Positions 56,240 to 64,000 of a DNA stretch of 64,000 nt are shown here, piece after piece (position 1 is the stretch's first letter; every line of letters starts with the position of its first letter). The position numbers and the translations under genes were made by a program. The DNA comes from Winogradskyella psychrotolerans RS-3. GTDB taxonomy: Bacteria > Bacteroidota > Bacteroidia > Flavobacteriales > Flavobacteriaceae. The notes under the pieces are model-generated. The model was not told the DNA's origin, did no database searches, and saw only the letters and a program-made list of their open reading frames with translations. Where the stretch lies: the NCBI RefSeq assembly GCF_000427335.1, contig NZ_ATMR01000098.1, forward strand, positions 62,001 to 126,000, in the 5' to 3' direction.

Positions 56240-56869
56240 ATGAACCCCACAATCATTATTGCAGATGACCATCCATTGGTCCTCAAAGGTCTGCACGATT
56301 TTTTAATAGAGAAAAAGTTTAATGTACTTGCGAGCGCTAAAAATGGTAAAGAAGCATTAGCGCTTATAAAAGCGCACACTCCAGATATTGCCATTTTAGA
56401 TATAAAAATGCCATTTTTAACAGGCTTACAGATTGCTGAGCAATGTAAAATTGATAAACTAGCCACTAAGATTGTACTAATCACTTTTGAAAAGGATGAA
56501 AAAACATATTATGATGCCAAAGCAATAGGCATTTACGGCTATGTTTTAAAAGAGTTTGCATTAGTAGAAATTGAAAACTGTATCTCATCCGTCATAAAAG
56601 ACAAGTCTTATTTTAGCCCTGAATTGCTGAAGTTTTTAGAATTACATGAATTACCTGAAAATTTTGATTTGTTAACTAATCACGAAAGAGGCATTGTTAA
56701 GTTAATATCTCAAAACAAAACTGGAGTAGAGATTGCAGACTTGCTTTTAATTTCACCTCGGACAGTTGAAAAACATAAAAGCAATATCATAAAAAAACTA
56801 AAATTAGAGCGAAAACAAAACAGTTTATTAATTTGGGCTAAAGAAAATTCAGCTTTTTTTGATACTTAA
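56240..56869 (+). CDS. NarL/LuxR-type response regulator
   Basis: A 209-residue two-domain regulator. The receiver has the acidic pair Asp9-Asp10 (IIADDHPLVL), the phospho-acceptor Asp54 (AILDIKMPF), LITF and the Lys of YVLKEF. The C-terminal LuxR helix-turn-helix is LTNHERGIVKLISQNKTGVEIADLLLISPRTVEKHKSNIIKKL (about 145-187). No histidine kinase is adjacent. The two palindromic boxes just downstream (56889 and 57077) are good candidates for its own targets. Confidence 0.92.
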   Translation: MNPTIIIADDHPLVLKGLHDFLIEKKFNVLASAKNGKEALALIKAHTPDIAILDIKMPFLTGLQIAEQCKIDKLATKIVLITFEKDEKTYYDAKAIGIYGYVLKEFALVEIENCISSVIKDKSYFSPELLKFLELHELPENFDLLTNHERGIVKLISQNKTGVEIADLLLISPRTVEKHKSNIIKKLKLERKQNSLLIWAKENSAFFDT

Positions 56870-56888
56870 ATCTAAAAAAAACAAAAAC

Positions 56889-56916
56889 TACGTAAAGTTA
56901 CGTATAGTTTAGTGTT
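56889..56916. promoter_or_regulatory. Palindromic box 1, candidate response-regulator site
   Basis: TACGTAAAGTTACGTA (56889-56904) has 7-bp inverted arms TACGTAA/TTACGTA around AG, followed by TAGTTTAGTGTT. It is 20 bases after the response-regulator stop. A 28-base copy with 25 matches lies 188 bases downstream. Paired occurrence next to a LuxR-type regulator suggests its operator; this is inference. Confidence 0.6.
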
Positions 56917-57057
56917 GTTTTTTTTATGACCTTTACTTCATGTTACAAATGTAGGGGTTGTAACATAAAATTTTGCTATTAGTTAATTCTAAAAAAAACA
57001 GGATTGATTAATTCTTAGGGATTATTAGGCCTTGAACTTTTGTTCGAGGCCTTTTTT
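56917..57057 (+). ncRNA. Possible small transcript between box 1 and a strong terminator
   Basis: The stretch has no convincing open frame but is bounded upstream by the palindromic box and downstream by an intrinsic terminator, the same layout as the small-protein unit that follows. A short regulatory RNA is possible; nothing in the sequence proves transcription. Confidence 0.3.
57027..57057 (+). terminator. Intrinsic terminator between the two boxed units
   Basis: An 11-bp stem (AGGCCTTGAAC at 57027-57037, GTTCGAGGCCT at 57042-57052, one G-T pair, loop TTTT) followed by six T's. Confidence 0.88.
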
Positions 57058-57076
57058 ATGAAATAAAACCAAAAAA

Positions 57077-57104
57077 TACGTAAAGTCACGTATAGTATTG
57101 TGTT
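57077..57104. promoter_or_regulatory. Palindromic box 2, candidate response-regulator site
   Basis: TACGTAAAGTCACGTATAGT and the following eight bases repeat box 1 with three substitutions (positions 11, 21 and 23 of 28). It lies 108 bases before the small membrane-protein gene at 57212. Confidence 0.6.
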
Positions 57105-57211
57105 ATAATTATTTGCAACTTTACATCAGCTATTAATTTAAACCTCAAATACAAACCTTATTAACTTTGAATTGTATTATAGTTCGAAGTTTTTAAAAAT
57201 ACAATAAGTCC

Positions 57212-57328
57212 ATGGAAACAATGAAAAATGAATCAACCTCAAAAAATGACAAGGTATTTATTATCTTATTAATTGTTAGTTCAATAATTGTGATATCGGC
57301 AAATATTGCAGTTAATTTCTTTAGTTAA
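57212..57328 (+). CDS. Small 38-residue membrane protein
   Basis: METMKNESTSKNDK, a polar start, leads into one hydrophobic helix (VFIILLIVSSIIVISANIAV) ending NFFS. It has its own palindromic box upstream and its own terminator downstream, which argues that it is a real transcription unit. No family recognised. Confidence 0.5.
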   Translation: METMKNESTSKNDKVFIILLIVSSIIVISANIAVNFFS

Positions 57329-57365
57329 TTTTAATTAGTTTAGTTAGGTGCTCTTTGTTAGGAGC

Positions 57366-57400
57366 AAAAAAGCGCAATCTCAATGAAATTGCGCTTTTTT
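57366..57400. terminator. Bidirectional terminator between the small membrane-protein gene and sucB
   Basis: A 13-bp stem (AAAAAAGCGCAAT at 57366-57378, ATTGCGCTTTTTT at 57388-57400) with A/T tracts on both sides, serving both converging genes. Confidence 0.9.
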
Positions 57401-57418
57401 TATTTATAAATTTAAGTC

Positions 57419-58684
57419 CTATAATTCTAAGGCCTTCTTAATATTATTATCCATTAATAATTCTTCAGGACTTTCTAATGCTTCTTTTATTGCAACTAAG
57501 AATCCAACTGACTCTTTACCATCAATAATTCTATGATCGTAAGATAAAGCCACATACATCATAGGATGAATTTCCACATTACCATTTACGGCAATAGGAC
57601 GCTCAATAATGTTATGCATTCCTAAAATTCCACTTTGAGGAGGGTTTATTATTGGAGTAGATAACATACTTCCAAACACACCACCATTAGTAATAGTAAA
57701 TGTACCACCTGTCATTTCATCAACAGTGATTTGACCGTCTCTAGCTCTTAATGCTAAACGTTTAACTTCAGATTCAATACCTCTAAATGATAAATTCTCT
57801 GCATTTCTAATCACTGGCACCATTAATCCTTTAGGACCTGAAACGGCTATACTAATATCTACAAAATCATAAGTCAACATTTCCTTACCATCTATCATAG
57901 AATTTACTGCTGGATACATTTCTAATGCTCTTACAACAGCTAGCGAAAAGAAACTCATAAACCCAAGACCTACTCCGTGCTTCGCTTTAAAATCTTCTTT
58001 ATATTGCTTACGCAATTCAAAGATTGGTGTCATATTAACCTCATTAAATGTGGTTAACATTGCTGTTGTATTTTTAACTTCTACTAAACGTTCAGCAACT
58101 TTACGACGTAACATAGACATTTTGCTATGAGATGTTCCTCTATTGCCCCCAGTTGGAGTTCCCATCGATGGCACCGCTTTTACAGCATCATCTTGAGTAA
58201 TCCTACCATCTTTCCCAGTTCCTGAAACGGCGCTAGCACTTATTCCTTTTTCAGCCAATACTTTCTTAGCTGCCGGACTTGCAACTCCAGAAGCATAAGT
58301 GTTTTTAGCAGGATTTGAAGCTTTTTTCCCTGTATTTGGAGTTTGCTCTTGTTCCTTCTTTAATTCGTCAGCAACATTTTTGTCACCACCACCTTCATCA
58401 CCACCTTTGTAAGTTTCAGGAGCATCTCCTCCACCTTCTGGTTTCGCTGCACTTGTATCGATTAAACAAACAACGGCACCTACAGCAACAGCATCACCTT
58501 CCTCTGCTTTAAGAGTAATAATTCCACTGGCTTCTGCTGGTAACTCTAAAGTTGCCTTATCACTATCTACCTCAGCAATAGCTTGGTCCTTTTCTACATA
58601 ATCTCCATCTTGCACTAACCATTCTGCAATTTCCACCTCAGTAATTGATTCGCCTGGTGAAGGCACTTTCATTTCTAAAATCAT
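57419..58684 (-). CDS. sucB: 2-oxoglutarate dehydrogenase E2 (dihydrolipoyl succinyltransferase)
   Basis: A 421-residue E2 of the TCA-cycle 2-oxoglutarate dehydrogenase complex. The lipoyl domain (1-78) has the lipoylated lysine in [13 protein letters not shown]; a Gly/Pro/Asn-rich linker follows; the E3-binding domain reads [32 protein letters not shown]; the catalytic domain ends in the [14 protein letters not shown] motif with its active-site His. It follows sucA by about 50 bases on the same strand. Confidence 0.95.
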   Translation of the reverse strand: MILEMKVPSPGESITEVEIAEWLVQDGDYVEKDQAIAEVDSDKATLELPAEASGIITLKAEEGDAVAVGAVVCLIDTSAAKPEGGGDAPETYKGGDEGGGDKNVADELKKEQEQTPNTGKKASNPAKNTYASGVASPAAKKVLAEKGISASAVSGTGKDGRITQDDAVKAVPSMGTPTGGNRGTSHSKMSMLRRKVAERLVEVKNTTAMLTTFNEVNMTPIFELRKQYKEDFKAKHGVGLGFMSFFSLAVVRALEMYPAVNSMIDGKEMLTYDFVDISIAVSGPKGLMVPVIRNAENLSFRGIESEVKRLALRARDGQITVDEMTGGTFTITNGGVFGSMLSTPIINPPQSGILGMHNIIERPIAVNGNVEIHPMMYVALSYDHRIIDGKESVGFLVAIKEALESPEELLMDNNIKKALEL

Positions 58685-58733
58685 ATTGTTTTATTTATAA
58701 CCTATGGTCTTACGTTGTTTTTGTTTGAAGATA

Positions 58734-61515
58734 TCAATATTTTGATACCTTAATTTTATTATCTCTGGTTGTTTTGGTTTTATCAAAAACAAAATCAATA
58801 ACTTCTTTATGCCTTTTCTTAGAACGCACAGAACTTCCTGCTGCTGGTGCACCATAAGGTCTTCTACTTGCTGATCTAAACTGTCTAGCTTCATCAAAAT
58901 GCATTAGTAAATGACTATAAGCTCCCATGTTTCTTGGTTCTTCTTGAGCCCAAACAACATCATCTGCATTTTTTATATTTTTTAAGTATCGCTCTCATAT
59001 CTTGAGATGGCAAAGGAAATAATTGCTCTATTCTAACTAAAGCGACATCATCTCGTTCTAGATTTTCTTGTTCCTCTAATAAATCATAATAAAACTTACC
59101 TGTAACAAAAACTAGCGTTTTTACTTTGTCGGCTTTAGCATTAGCATCATCAATTAACACCTGGAAACTTCCATTTGCAAATTCATCAACAGTAGAAACT
59201 ACTTTTGGATGACGTAATAAACTTTTTGGAGTAAATACAATTAACGGCTTTCTATAATTTGCTTTTATTTGTCTACGTAATAAATGGAACATGTTTGCTG
59301 GTGTTGTACAATCGGCAACAAACATATTGTCTTTAGCACATAATTGTAAATAACGTTCCATGCGACCAGATGAATGCTCTGCTCCCTGACCCTCATAACC
59401 ATGAGGCAATAACATTACTAATCCATTCTGTAGCTTCCATTTATCTTCTGCAGCAGAAATATATTGATCGAGCATTATTTGTGCTCCATTACTGAAATCA
59501 CCAAACTGTGCTTCCCAAATAGTTAATGTTTCTGGACTTGCCATGGCATAACCATAATCAAAACCTACGACACCATATTCTGACAATAATGAGTTATATA
59601 TAAAAAATCTTCCTTGTTTATCACTTAACTTATTATGGAGAACAATCTCTTCTTCACTGTCTTCAACTTTTACAACCGCATGACGGTGAGAAAACGTACC
59701 ACGCTCTACATCTTGCCCAGAAATACGGATATCATTACCTTCTAATAATATAGAACCATAAGCCAAATGTTCTGCCATTGCCCAATCTAATCGATCTTCA
59801 TCAAACATAGTTTGTCTCGATTCTATTAAACGTTGAATTTTTCTTATGAATTTTTTATCCTCTGGTAAATTCGATATAACCTTAGTAATCTTCTCAAGCG
59901 CTTCTTTAGGATATGTAGTATCTACAGTCACCATCATCTTATCCTCTTGTGCCGAACTAAAATTAACCCACTCATTTTGCATAAATGGAGTAATCTCTGT
60001 TTTCTTAACCTTACGAGAATCTTCAAGCTTTTCTTCAAGCTTATCTTTGTACTCTTTTTCTATTTTAGCAACAAAATCGTTATTAATAACTCCTTCTGCT
60101 AATAAGCGTTCTGCATAGATATCTCTTGGATTCTTATGCTTTGCAATCGCTTTATATAATAATGGTTGTGTAAACTTAGGTTCATCACCTTCGTTATGCC
60201 CATATTTTCTATAACCCAACATATCAATAAATACATCGCGCTTAAATTTCATTCTAAAATGTAAAGCAAATAATGTCGCATGTACAACAGCCTCAACGTC
60301 ATCCGCATTAACATGTAATACTGGTGAAAGTGTGACTTTACCAACATCTGTACAATAGGTACTAGAACGTGCATCTAAATAGTTAGTTGTAAACCCAATT
60401 TGGTTATTGACTACTATATGTATTGTTCCGTTGGTTTTGTAACCATCGAGTTGTGCCATTTGAATCAACTCATATACTATACCTTGACCTGCAATTGCAG
60501 CATCACCATGAACAATAATTGGTAATACTTGAGATGGGTTATCTGCATATTTGTCGTCTTGCTTTGCTCTAACGATACCTTCTACAACAGCTCCAACCGT
60601 TTCTAAATGCGAAGGATTTGGTGCTATATTTAAATTAATTTTTTTACCTGCATCACTAACACGATCGCTTGTCCAGCCTAAATGGTACTTTACATCACCA
60701 TCAAAGACTTCTTGCTCGTAATCTTTACCATCAAACTCGCTAAAAATATCTTTTGCAGATTTACCGAAAATATTTGTTAATGTACTCAAACGACCACGAT
60801 GTGCCATTCCCATTACAAATTCTTTTACATCATAACCAGAAGCGTGCTCTATTAAAGCATCTAATGCTGGTATTAATGCTTCACCTCCTTCTAAAGAAAA
60901 ACGTTTTTGACCTACATATTTAGTATGTAAAAAGTTTTCGAAAGAAACAGCTTCATTCAGTTTTCTTAAAATTGTTTTCTTCTGATCTGGAGAAAACTGC
61001 GGGTGATTATCATTAACATTGAGCTTTTGCTGAATCCACTGAATTTCTTCAGGTTTTCTGATGTACATATATTCTACACCAATAGATTCACAATACACTT
61101 TTTCTAAGTGATCGATAATAACTTGAAGTGTCACAGATCCTAAACCTAAAACATCACCAGCTGAAAAAACAGTCTGTAAATCGTTTTTAGACAATCCGAA
61201 ATTTTCAATTTCTAATGTAGGAGCATACTTACGTCTTGCGCGTACAGGATTGGTTTTAGTAAATAAGTGACCTCTACTTCTGTAGCCATCGATAAGTTTT
61301 AGAGCCTGAAATTCTTTTTGAAGTTGTTCCGGTATTTGAGTAGAAACACCTTCTACAATTTCACCATCTAATCCATAGTTTTCAGATCCGAAGTCGTAAC
61401 CTTGAAAAAAGGCACGCCAACTTGGCTCTACAGAATCAGGGTTTTTGAGGTATTGGTCGTATAAATCAGCAAAATATGCTGTATGTGCCGCGTTGAGAAA
61501 GGAATATTTATCCAT
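58734..61515 (-). CDS. sucA: 2-oxoglutarate dehydrogenase E1 (one frame break)
   Basis: Thiamine-diphosphate-dependent E1 that decarboxylates 2-oxoglutarate. The frame from 61515 has the expected N terminus (FLNAAHTAYFADLYDQYLKNPDSVEPSWRAFFQGY), the TPP-binding GDAAIAGQGIVYE ... VVNNQIGFTT and LLPHGYEGQGAEHSS. It stops at 58960, but removing one base from the six-T (plus-strand) run 58969-58974 continues it as KYKNADDVVWAQEEPRNMGAYSHLL to 58734, giving 926 residues, the normal length. A core TCA gene is unlikely to be truly broken, so an assembly insertion is the better explanation. Confidence 0.94.
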
Positions 61516-61554
61516 TTTACTTTTTGAGACGTTGTCGTTTCAACATAATTTATT

Positions 61555-61562
61555 CAAAAATA
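61555..61562 (-). promoter_or_regulatory. Candidate -7 promoter box for sucA-sucB
   Basis: The minus strand reads TATTTTTG, matching TAnnTTTG, 40 bases upstream of the sucA start. No good -33 element at 19-base spacing. Confidence 0.4.
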
Positions 61563-61629
61563 CAACTTTTGGTAAATATAGATAAGGATTTATTATATTT
61601 ATAACATATTGAATAGAACAAATTAAACT

Positions 61630-62175
61630 ATGACAAATTTGAAGCATTTTCACAAGCCTAAAATAGTATTGTGTACTTTTTTGGTGTGTTTTTTTACATT
61701 ATTTTCATTCGCTCAAAAATCTACTACTTATAAAAGCAACTTTTGGAGCCAAGTAGAATATGGAGGAGGGATTGGTTTAAATTTTGGAAATGGGTTTTTT
61801 AGTGGGTCTTTAGCACCTAATGCCCTCTATCGATTTAACCCTTACGTCGCTACCGGAATTGGTGCTAACTTCTCTTATAGCAGTCAAAAGGATGTCTTTA
61901 AATCTACCGTTTTAGGAGGTAGTCTTATAGGCTTATTTAATCCTTATAGAGAAATTCAGATTTCAACTGAATTTGAACAATTACATGTTAGTCGTAAATT
62001 TGATGACCGTTATGTAACAAATCTTGATGAAAACTATTGGTATCCAGCATTATTTTTAGGTGCAGGATACACCAATGGAAATGTGACGATTGGTATTAGA
62101 TACGATGTCCTTTACGACAAGGATAAAAGTATTTACACCGAAGCTTGGATGCCCTTTGTACGGTTTATATTTTAA
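61630..62175 (+). CDS. Small outer-membrane beta-barrel protein next to sucA
   Basis: A 181-residue exported protein with a basic N terminus and signal peptide ending LFSFAQ, then glycine- and aromatic-rich strands (VEYGGGIGLNFGNGFFSGSLAPNALYRF; YPALFLGAGYTNGNVTIGIRYDVLY) and a C-terminal Phe (PFVRFIF), as expected of a small barrel. I recall homologues labelled 'alpha-ketoglutarate decarboxylase' in databases, which nothing in this sequence supports; the label probably came from the neighbouring sucA. Confidence 0.7.
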   Translation: MTNLKHFHKPKIVLCTFLVCFFTLFSFAQKSTTYKSNFWSQVEYGGGIGLNFGNGFFSGSLAPNALYRFNPYVATGIGANFSYSSQKDVFKSTVLGGSLIGLFNPYREIQISTEFEQLHVSRKFDDRYVTNLDENYWYPALFLGAGYTNGNVTIGIRYDVLYDKDKSIYTEAWMPFVRFIF

Positions 62176-62248
62176 AGCTCTGATTTAATTTAACTTACAC
62201 ACTTTTCCTAACTATTAATACATTACCTTATTGATTCACGACTTTAAA

Positions 62249-62266
62249 TAGGATAATTTTGTCCTA
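62249..62266. promoter_or_regulatory. Imperfect palindrome upstream of nirK
   Basis: TAGGA (62249-62253) and TCCTA (62262-62266) are inverted around TAATTTTG. It abuts the perfect palindrome at 62266-62287, giving two tandem dyads before the nitrite reductase gene. Confidence 0.4.
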
Positions 62267-62287
62267 AATATGATATTTATCATATTT
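62266..62287. promoter_or_regulatory. Perfect 22-bp operator-like palindrome upstream of nirK
   Basis: Ten-base arms AAATATGATA and TATCATATTT surround TT with no mismatch, 42 bases before the nirK ATG at 62329. The core ATGATA-TT-TATCAT recalls dyads used by NO- or redox-sensing regulators (Rrf2 or Crp/Fnr families), but the match to a named consensus is not close enough for me to name the protein. Confidence 0.65.
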
Positions 62288-62328
62288 TCCCTTAGAATTC
62301 TCTTCTATTTTTGTTAAAAATCAAACCA

Positions 62329-63772
62329 ATGAAAACAATGCTAAAACCAATTATCTTTAGCCTAACATTATTAATGTTTAGCTGTGGAAACTCAGAAAAA
62401 AAAGAGCAAAATTCATCTACTGCAGAAATTCCCGTCAGTAGAGAAATGATGGCAGAGCTTACGTCTCCACCAAATGTACCAACCCCCATTGGAAGACGAA
62501 AAGCCAAAAAAACTTATCGTTAATATGGAGATCCTTGAAGAGGAAGGAGAATTAACAGATGGAGTAAAATACGTTTATTGGACCTTCGGTGGTTCAGTTC
62601 CTGGGAGTTTTATTAGAACACGAGTTGGTGATGAAGTCGAATTTACGTTATCCAATCATCCCGATAATAAATTACCACACAATATAGATTTACATGCCGT
62701 TACAGGTCCAGGAGGTGGAGCAGAGTCTTCTTTTGTAGCACCAGGACATGAAAAAACATTTTCGTTTAAAACATTAAATCCAGGACTCTTTGTTTACCAC
62801 TGTGCAACAGCACCTGTTGGAATGCATATTGCTAACGGAATGTATGGTCTTATTCTTGTTGAACCAGAAGGAGGATTACCACAAGTAGATAAAGAATACT
62901 ACATTATGCAAGGTGATTTTTACACCAAAGGTAAAAATGGTGAACGTGGCTTACAACCCTTTGATATGCAAAAAGCAGTTGACGAAAATGCTGATTACGT
63001 TGTGTTTAACGGAAGTGTTGGAGCATTAACAGGCGACAATGCGTTAACAGCTAAAGTAGGCGAAACAGTTAGACTATATGTTGGTAATGGTGGTCCCAAC
63101 CTCGTCTCTTCTTTTCATGTGATCGGTGAAATATTTGATAAAGTACACGTTGAAGGTGGAGACCTAATAAACGAAAACGTACAAACCACACTAATTCCGG
63201 CAGGAGGTGCAGCTATAGTGGAGTTTAGAGTTGATGTTCCTGGAACATTTATTTTAGTAGATCATTCTATTTTTAGAGCTTTTAATAAAGGCGCTTTAGG
63301 CATGCTTAAAGTTGAAGGTGAAGAACAAAAGAAAATCTATTCTGGTGAAATCAGAGAAGGTATTTATTTACCTGAAGGGCCAGGAATACAAAACATGCCG
63401 ACAACTAATGAAATTGTAGAATCTGAAATTCCTGCAAAATCTTTCGAAGAACAAATGGAGTTTGGAAAACAAATCTATATGCAAAACTGCTTTGCTTGTC
63501 ACCAAAGTGAAGGACAAGGTATTCCTAATGCATTTCCTCCATTAGCAAAATCAGATTATTTAAATGCAGATGTAGATCGTGCCATTGGAGTTGTCGTAAA
63601 CGGATTAAGTGGAGAGATTACTGTAAACGGAAACAAATACAATAGTGTAATGACCAAACAGATGATTTCTTCAGATGATGTGGCTAACGTATTAACCTAT
63701 GTTTATAACAGTTGGGGAAATTCTAAAAAAGTGGTGACCGAAAAAATGGTTGACGACGTTAAAAAGAAATAA
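62329..63772 (+). CDS. nirK: Copper-containing nitrite reductase fused to cytochrome c (one frame break)
   Basis: A lipoprotein start ([21 protein letters not shown], lipobox Cys) runs out of frame at the five-C run 62483-62487; removing one C joins it to the long frame ending 63772, giving 480 residues. Two cupredoxin domains carry the copper ligands: [26 protein letters not shown] (type 1 Cys/His/Met and a type 2 His), SSFHVIGE and [13 protein letters not shown]. The C-terminal ~90 residues are a class I cytochrome c with haem motif CFACH and a distal Met (SVMTKQM). It reduces nitrite to nitric oxide in the periplasm, with its electron donor attached. Confidence 0.92.
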
Positions 63773-63776
63773 TATT

Positions 63777-64000
63777 ATGAAAACCAAAGTCTTTAGTGTG
63801 TTCATAGTGTGTTTAGTGGTTCAATCTTTAATGTTTGGGCAAACTAAAGACATGGTTCTTATAGAAGGGAGTCGCTATATTCCTTTATACGGAAGAGATT
63901 CTACAGTAGTTGAAGTCAGCGATTTTAATATGGATATCTATCCTGTATCTACAGAAGATTATAAGCAGTTTTTAAAAGACAATCCAAAATGGAGAAAATC
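63777..64000 (+). CDS. Formylglycine-generating-enzyme-like (NirV-type) protein, cut by the window end
   Basis: The first ~74 residues are present: signal peptide (MKTKVFSVFIVCLVVQSLMFGQ), then DMVLIEGSRYIPLYG and DFNMDIYPVSTEDYKQFLKDNP, the usual opening of an FGE-sulfatase/SUMF1 domain (metal- and substrate-binding parts lie beyond the window). It starts 4 bases after the nirK stop, as nirV does behind nirK in other denitrifiers; NirV's role is not well defined. Confidence 0.8.
   Translation, partial: MKTKVFSVFIVCLVVQSLMFGQTKDMVLIEGSRYIPLYGRDSTVVEVSDFNMDIYPVSTEDYKQFLKDNPKWRK

Noticed and set aside
61630..62175. Annotation of the 181-residue protein as alpha-ketoglutarate decarboxylase
   Set aside because: The sequence has a signal peptide and barrel strands and none of the thiamine-diphosphate enzyme motifs.

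Overview
The window looks like a chromosome segment of a marine-type Flavobacteriaceae bacterium (Bacteroidota). The support is AT-rich DNA, type IX secretion (Por) sorting tails, the gene order rplM-rpsI-rpsB-tsf-pyrH-frr, TAnnTTTG promoter boxes (the rplM one with an upstream TTTG at 19-base spacing), few Shine-Dalgarno sites, and OmpA-, PorT- and DUF5686-like envelope proteins. I cannot name the genus.

Layout. 1-4.6 kb: metallophosphoesterase, exported glycosylasparaginase, aldehyde dehydrogenase, small secreted protein. 4.6-9.8 kb: a cyanophycin locus, with cphA and cphB divergent and then a repeat-filled gap and an isoaspartyl peptidase that could split the beta-Asp-Arg dipeptide. 10-12.9 kb: polA. 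13-19.4 kb: an accessory, defence-like cassette on the minus strand: C5-cytosine methyltransferase, a double GHKL ATPase (MORC-like domain, coiled coil, histidine-kinase-like domain), a receiver-domain protein and an HNH nuclease. 19.6-20.3 kb: a DUF559 nuclease gene bracketed by two copies of a ~150-bp palindromic element. 20.5-27 kb: a secreted protein, YgiQ, a GC-rich structured repeat, an ABC-F ATPase and Sua5. 27-31.6 kb: translation genes. 31.7-44.4 kb: an outer-membrane barrel, MMPL exporter, asnS, rpoN, an OmpA-like protein, PorT-like and ExbB/ExbD-type genes. 44.4-47.8 kb: tRNA-Ser, ansA, tatD, and an anti-sigma/ECF sigma pair. 48-57.4 kb: a divergent envelope cluster (sorted secreted protein, lipoprotein, PKD-barrel protein, CHAT-TPR protein, retropepsin-like protein, LuxR-type regulator) followed by two near-identical palindromic boxes, each heading a small terminated transcript. 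57.4-64 kb: sucB and sucA, a barrel protein, and the start of a nirK-cytochrome c/nirV-like denitrification unit.

Sequence quality matters here. Ten places need a one-base change, mostly in A/T homopolymers, to restore full-length reading frames, including the housekeeping genes asnS and sucA. The simplest reading is uncorrected assembly indels. I therefore give the reconstructed genes, and I treat the 'split' genes of the defence-like cassette with the same caution, although the methyltransferase break falls exactly on a classic -1 slippery heptamer.

Most worth a second look: the methyltransferase/double-GHKL/receiver/HNH cassette; the DUF559 gene with its flanking palindromic elements; the paired TACGTAAAGT boxes beside the orphan response regulator; the membrane-anchored CHAT-TPR protein with its overlapping retropepsin gene; the 22-bp perfect operator-like palindrome before nirK; and a repeat that appears to have been inserted in frame into the isoaspartyl peptidase gene.
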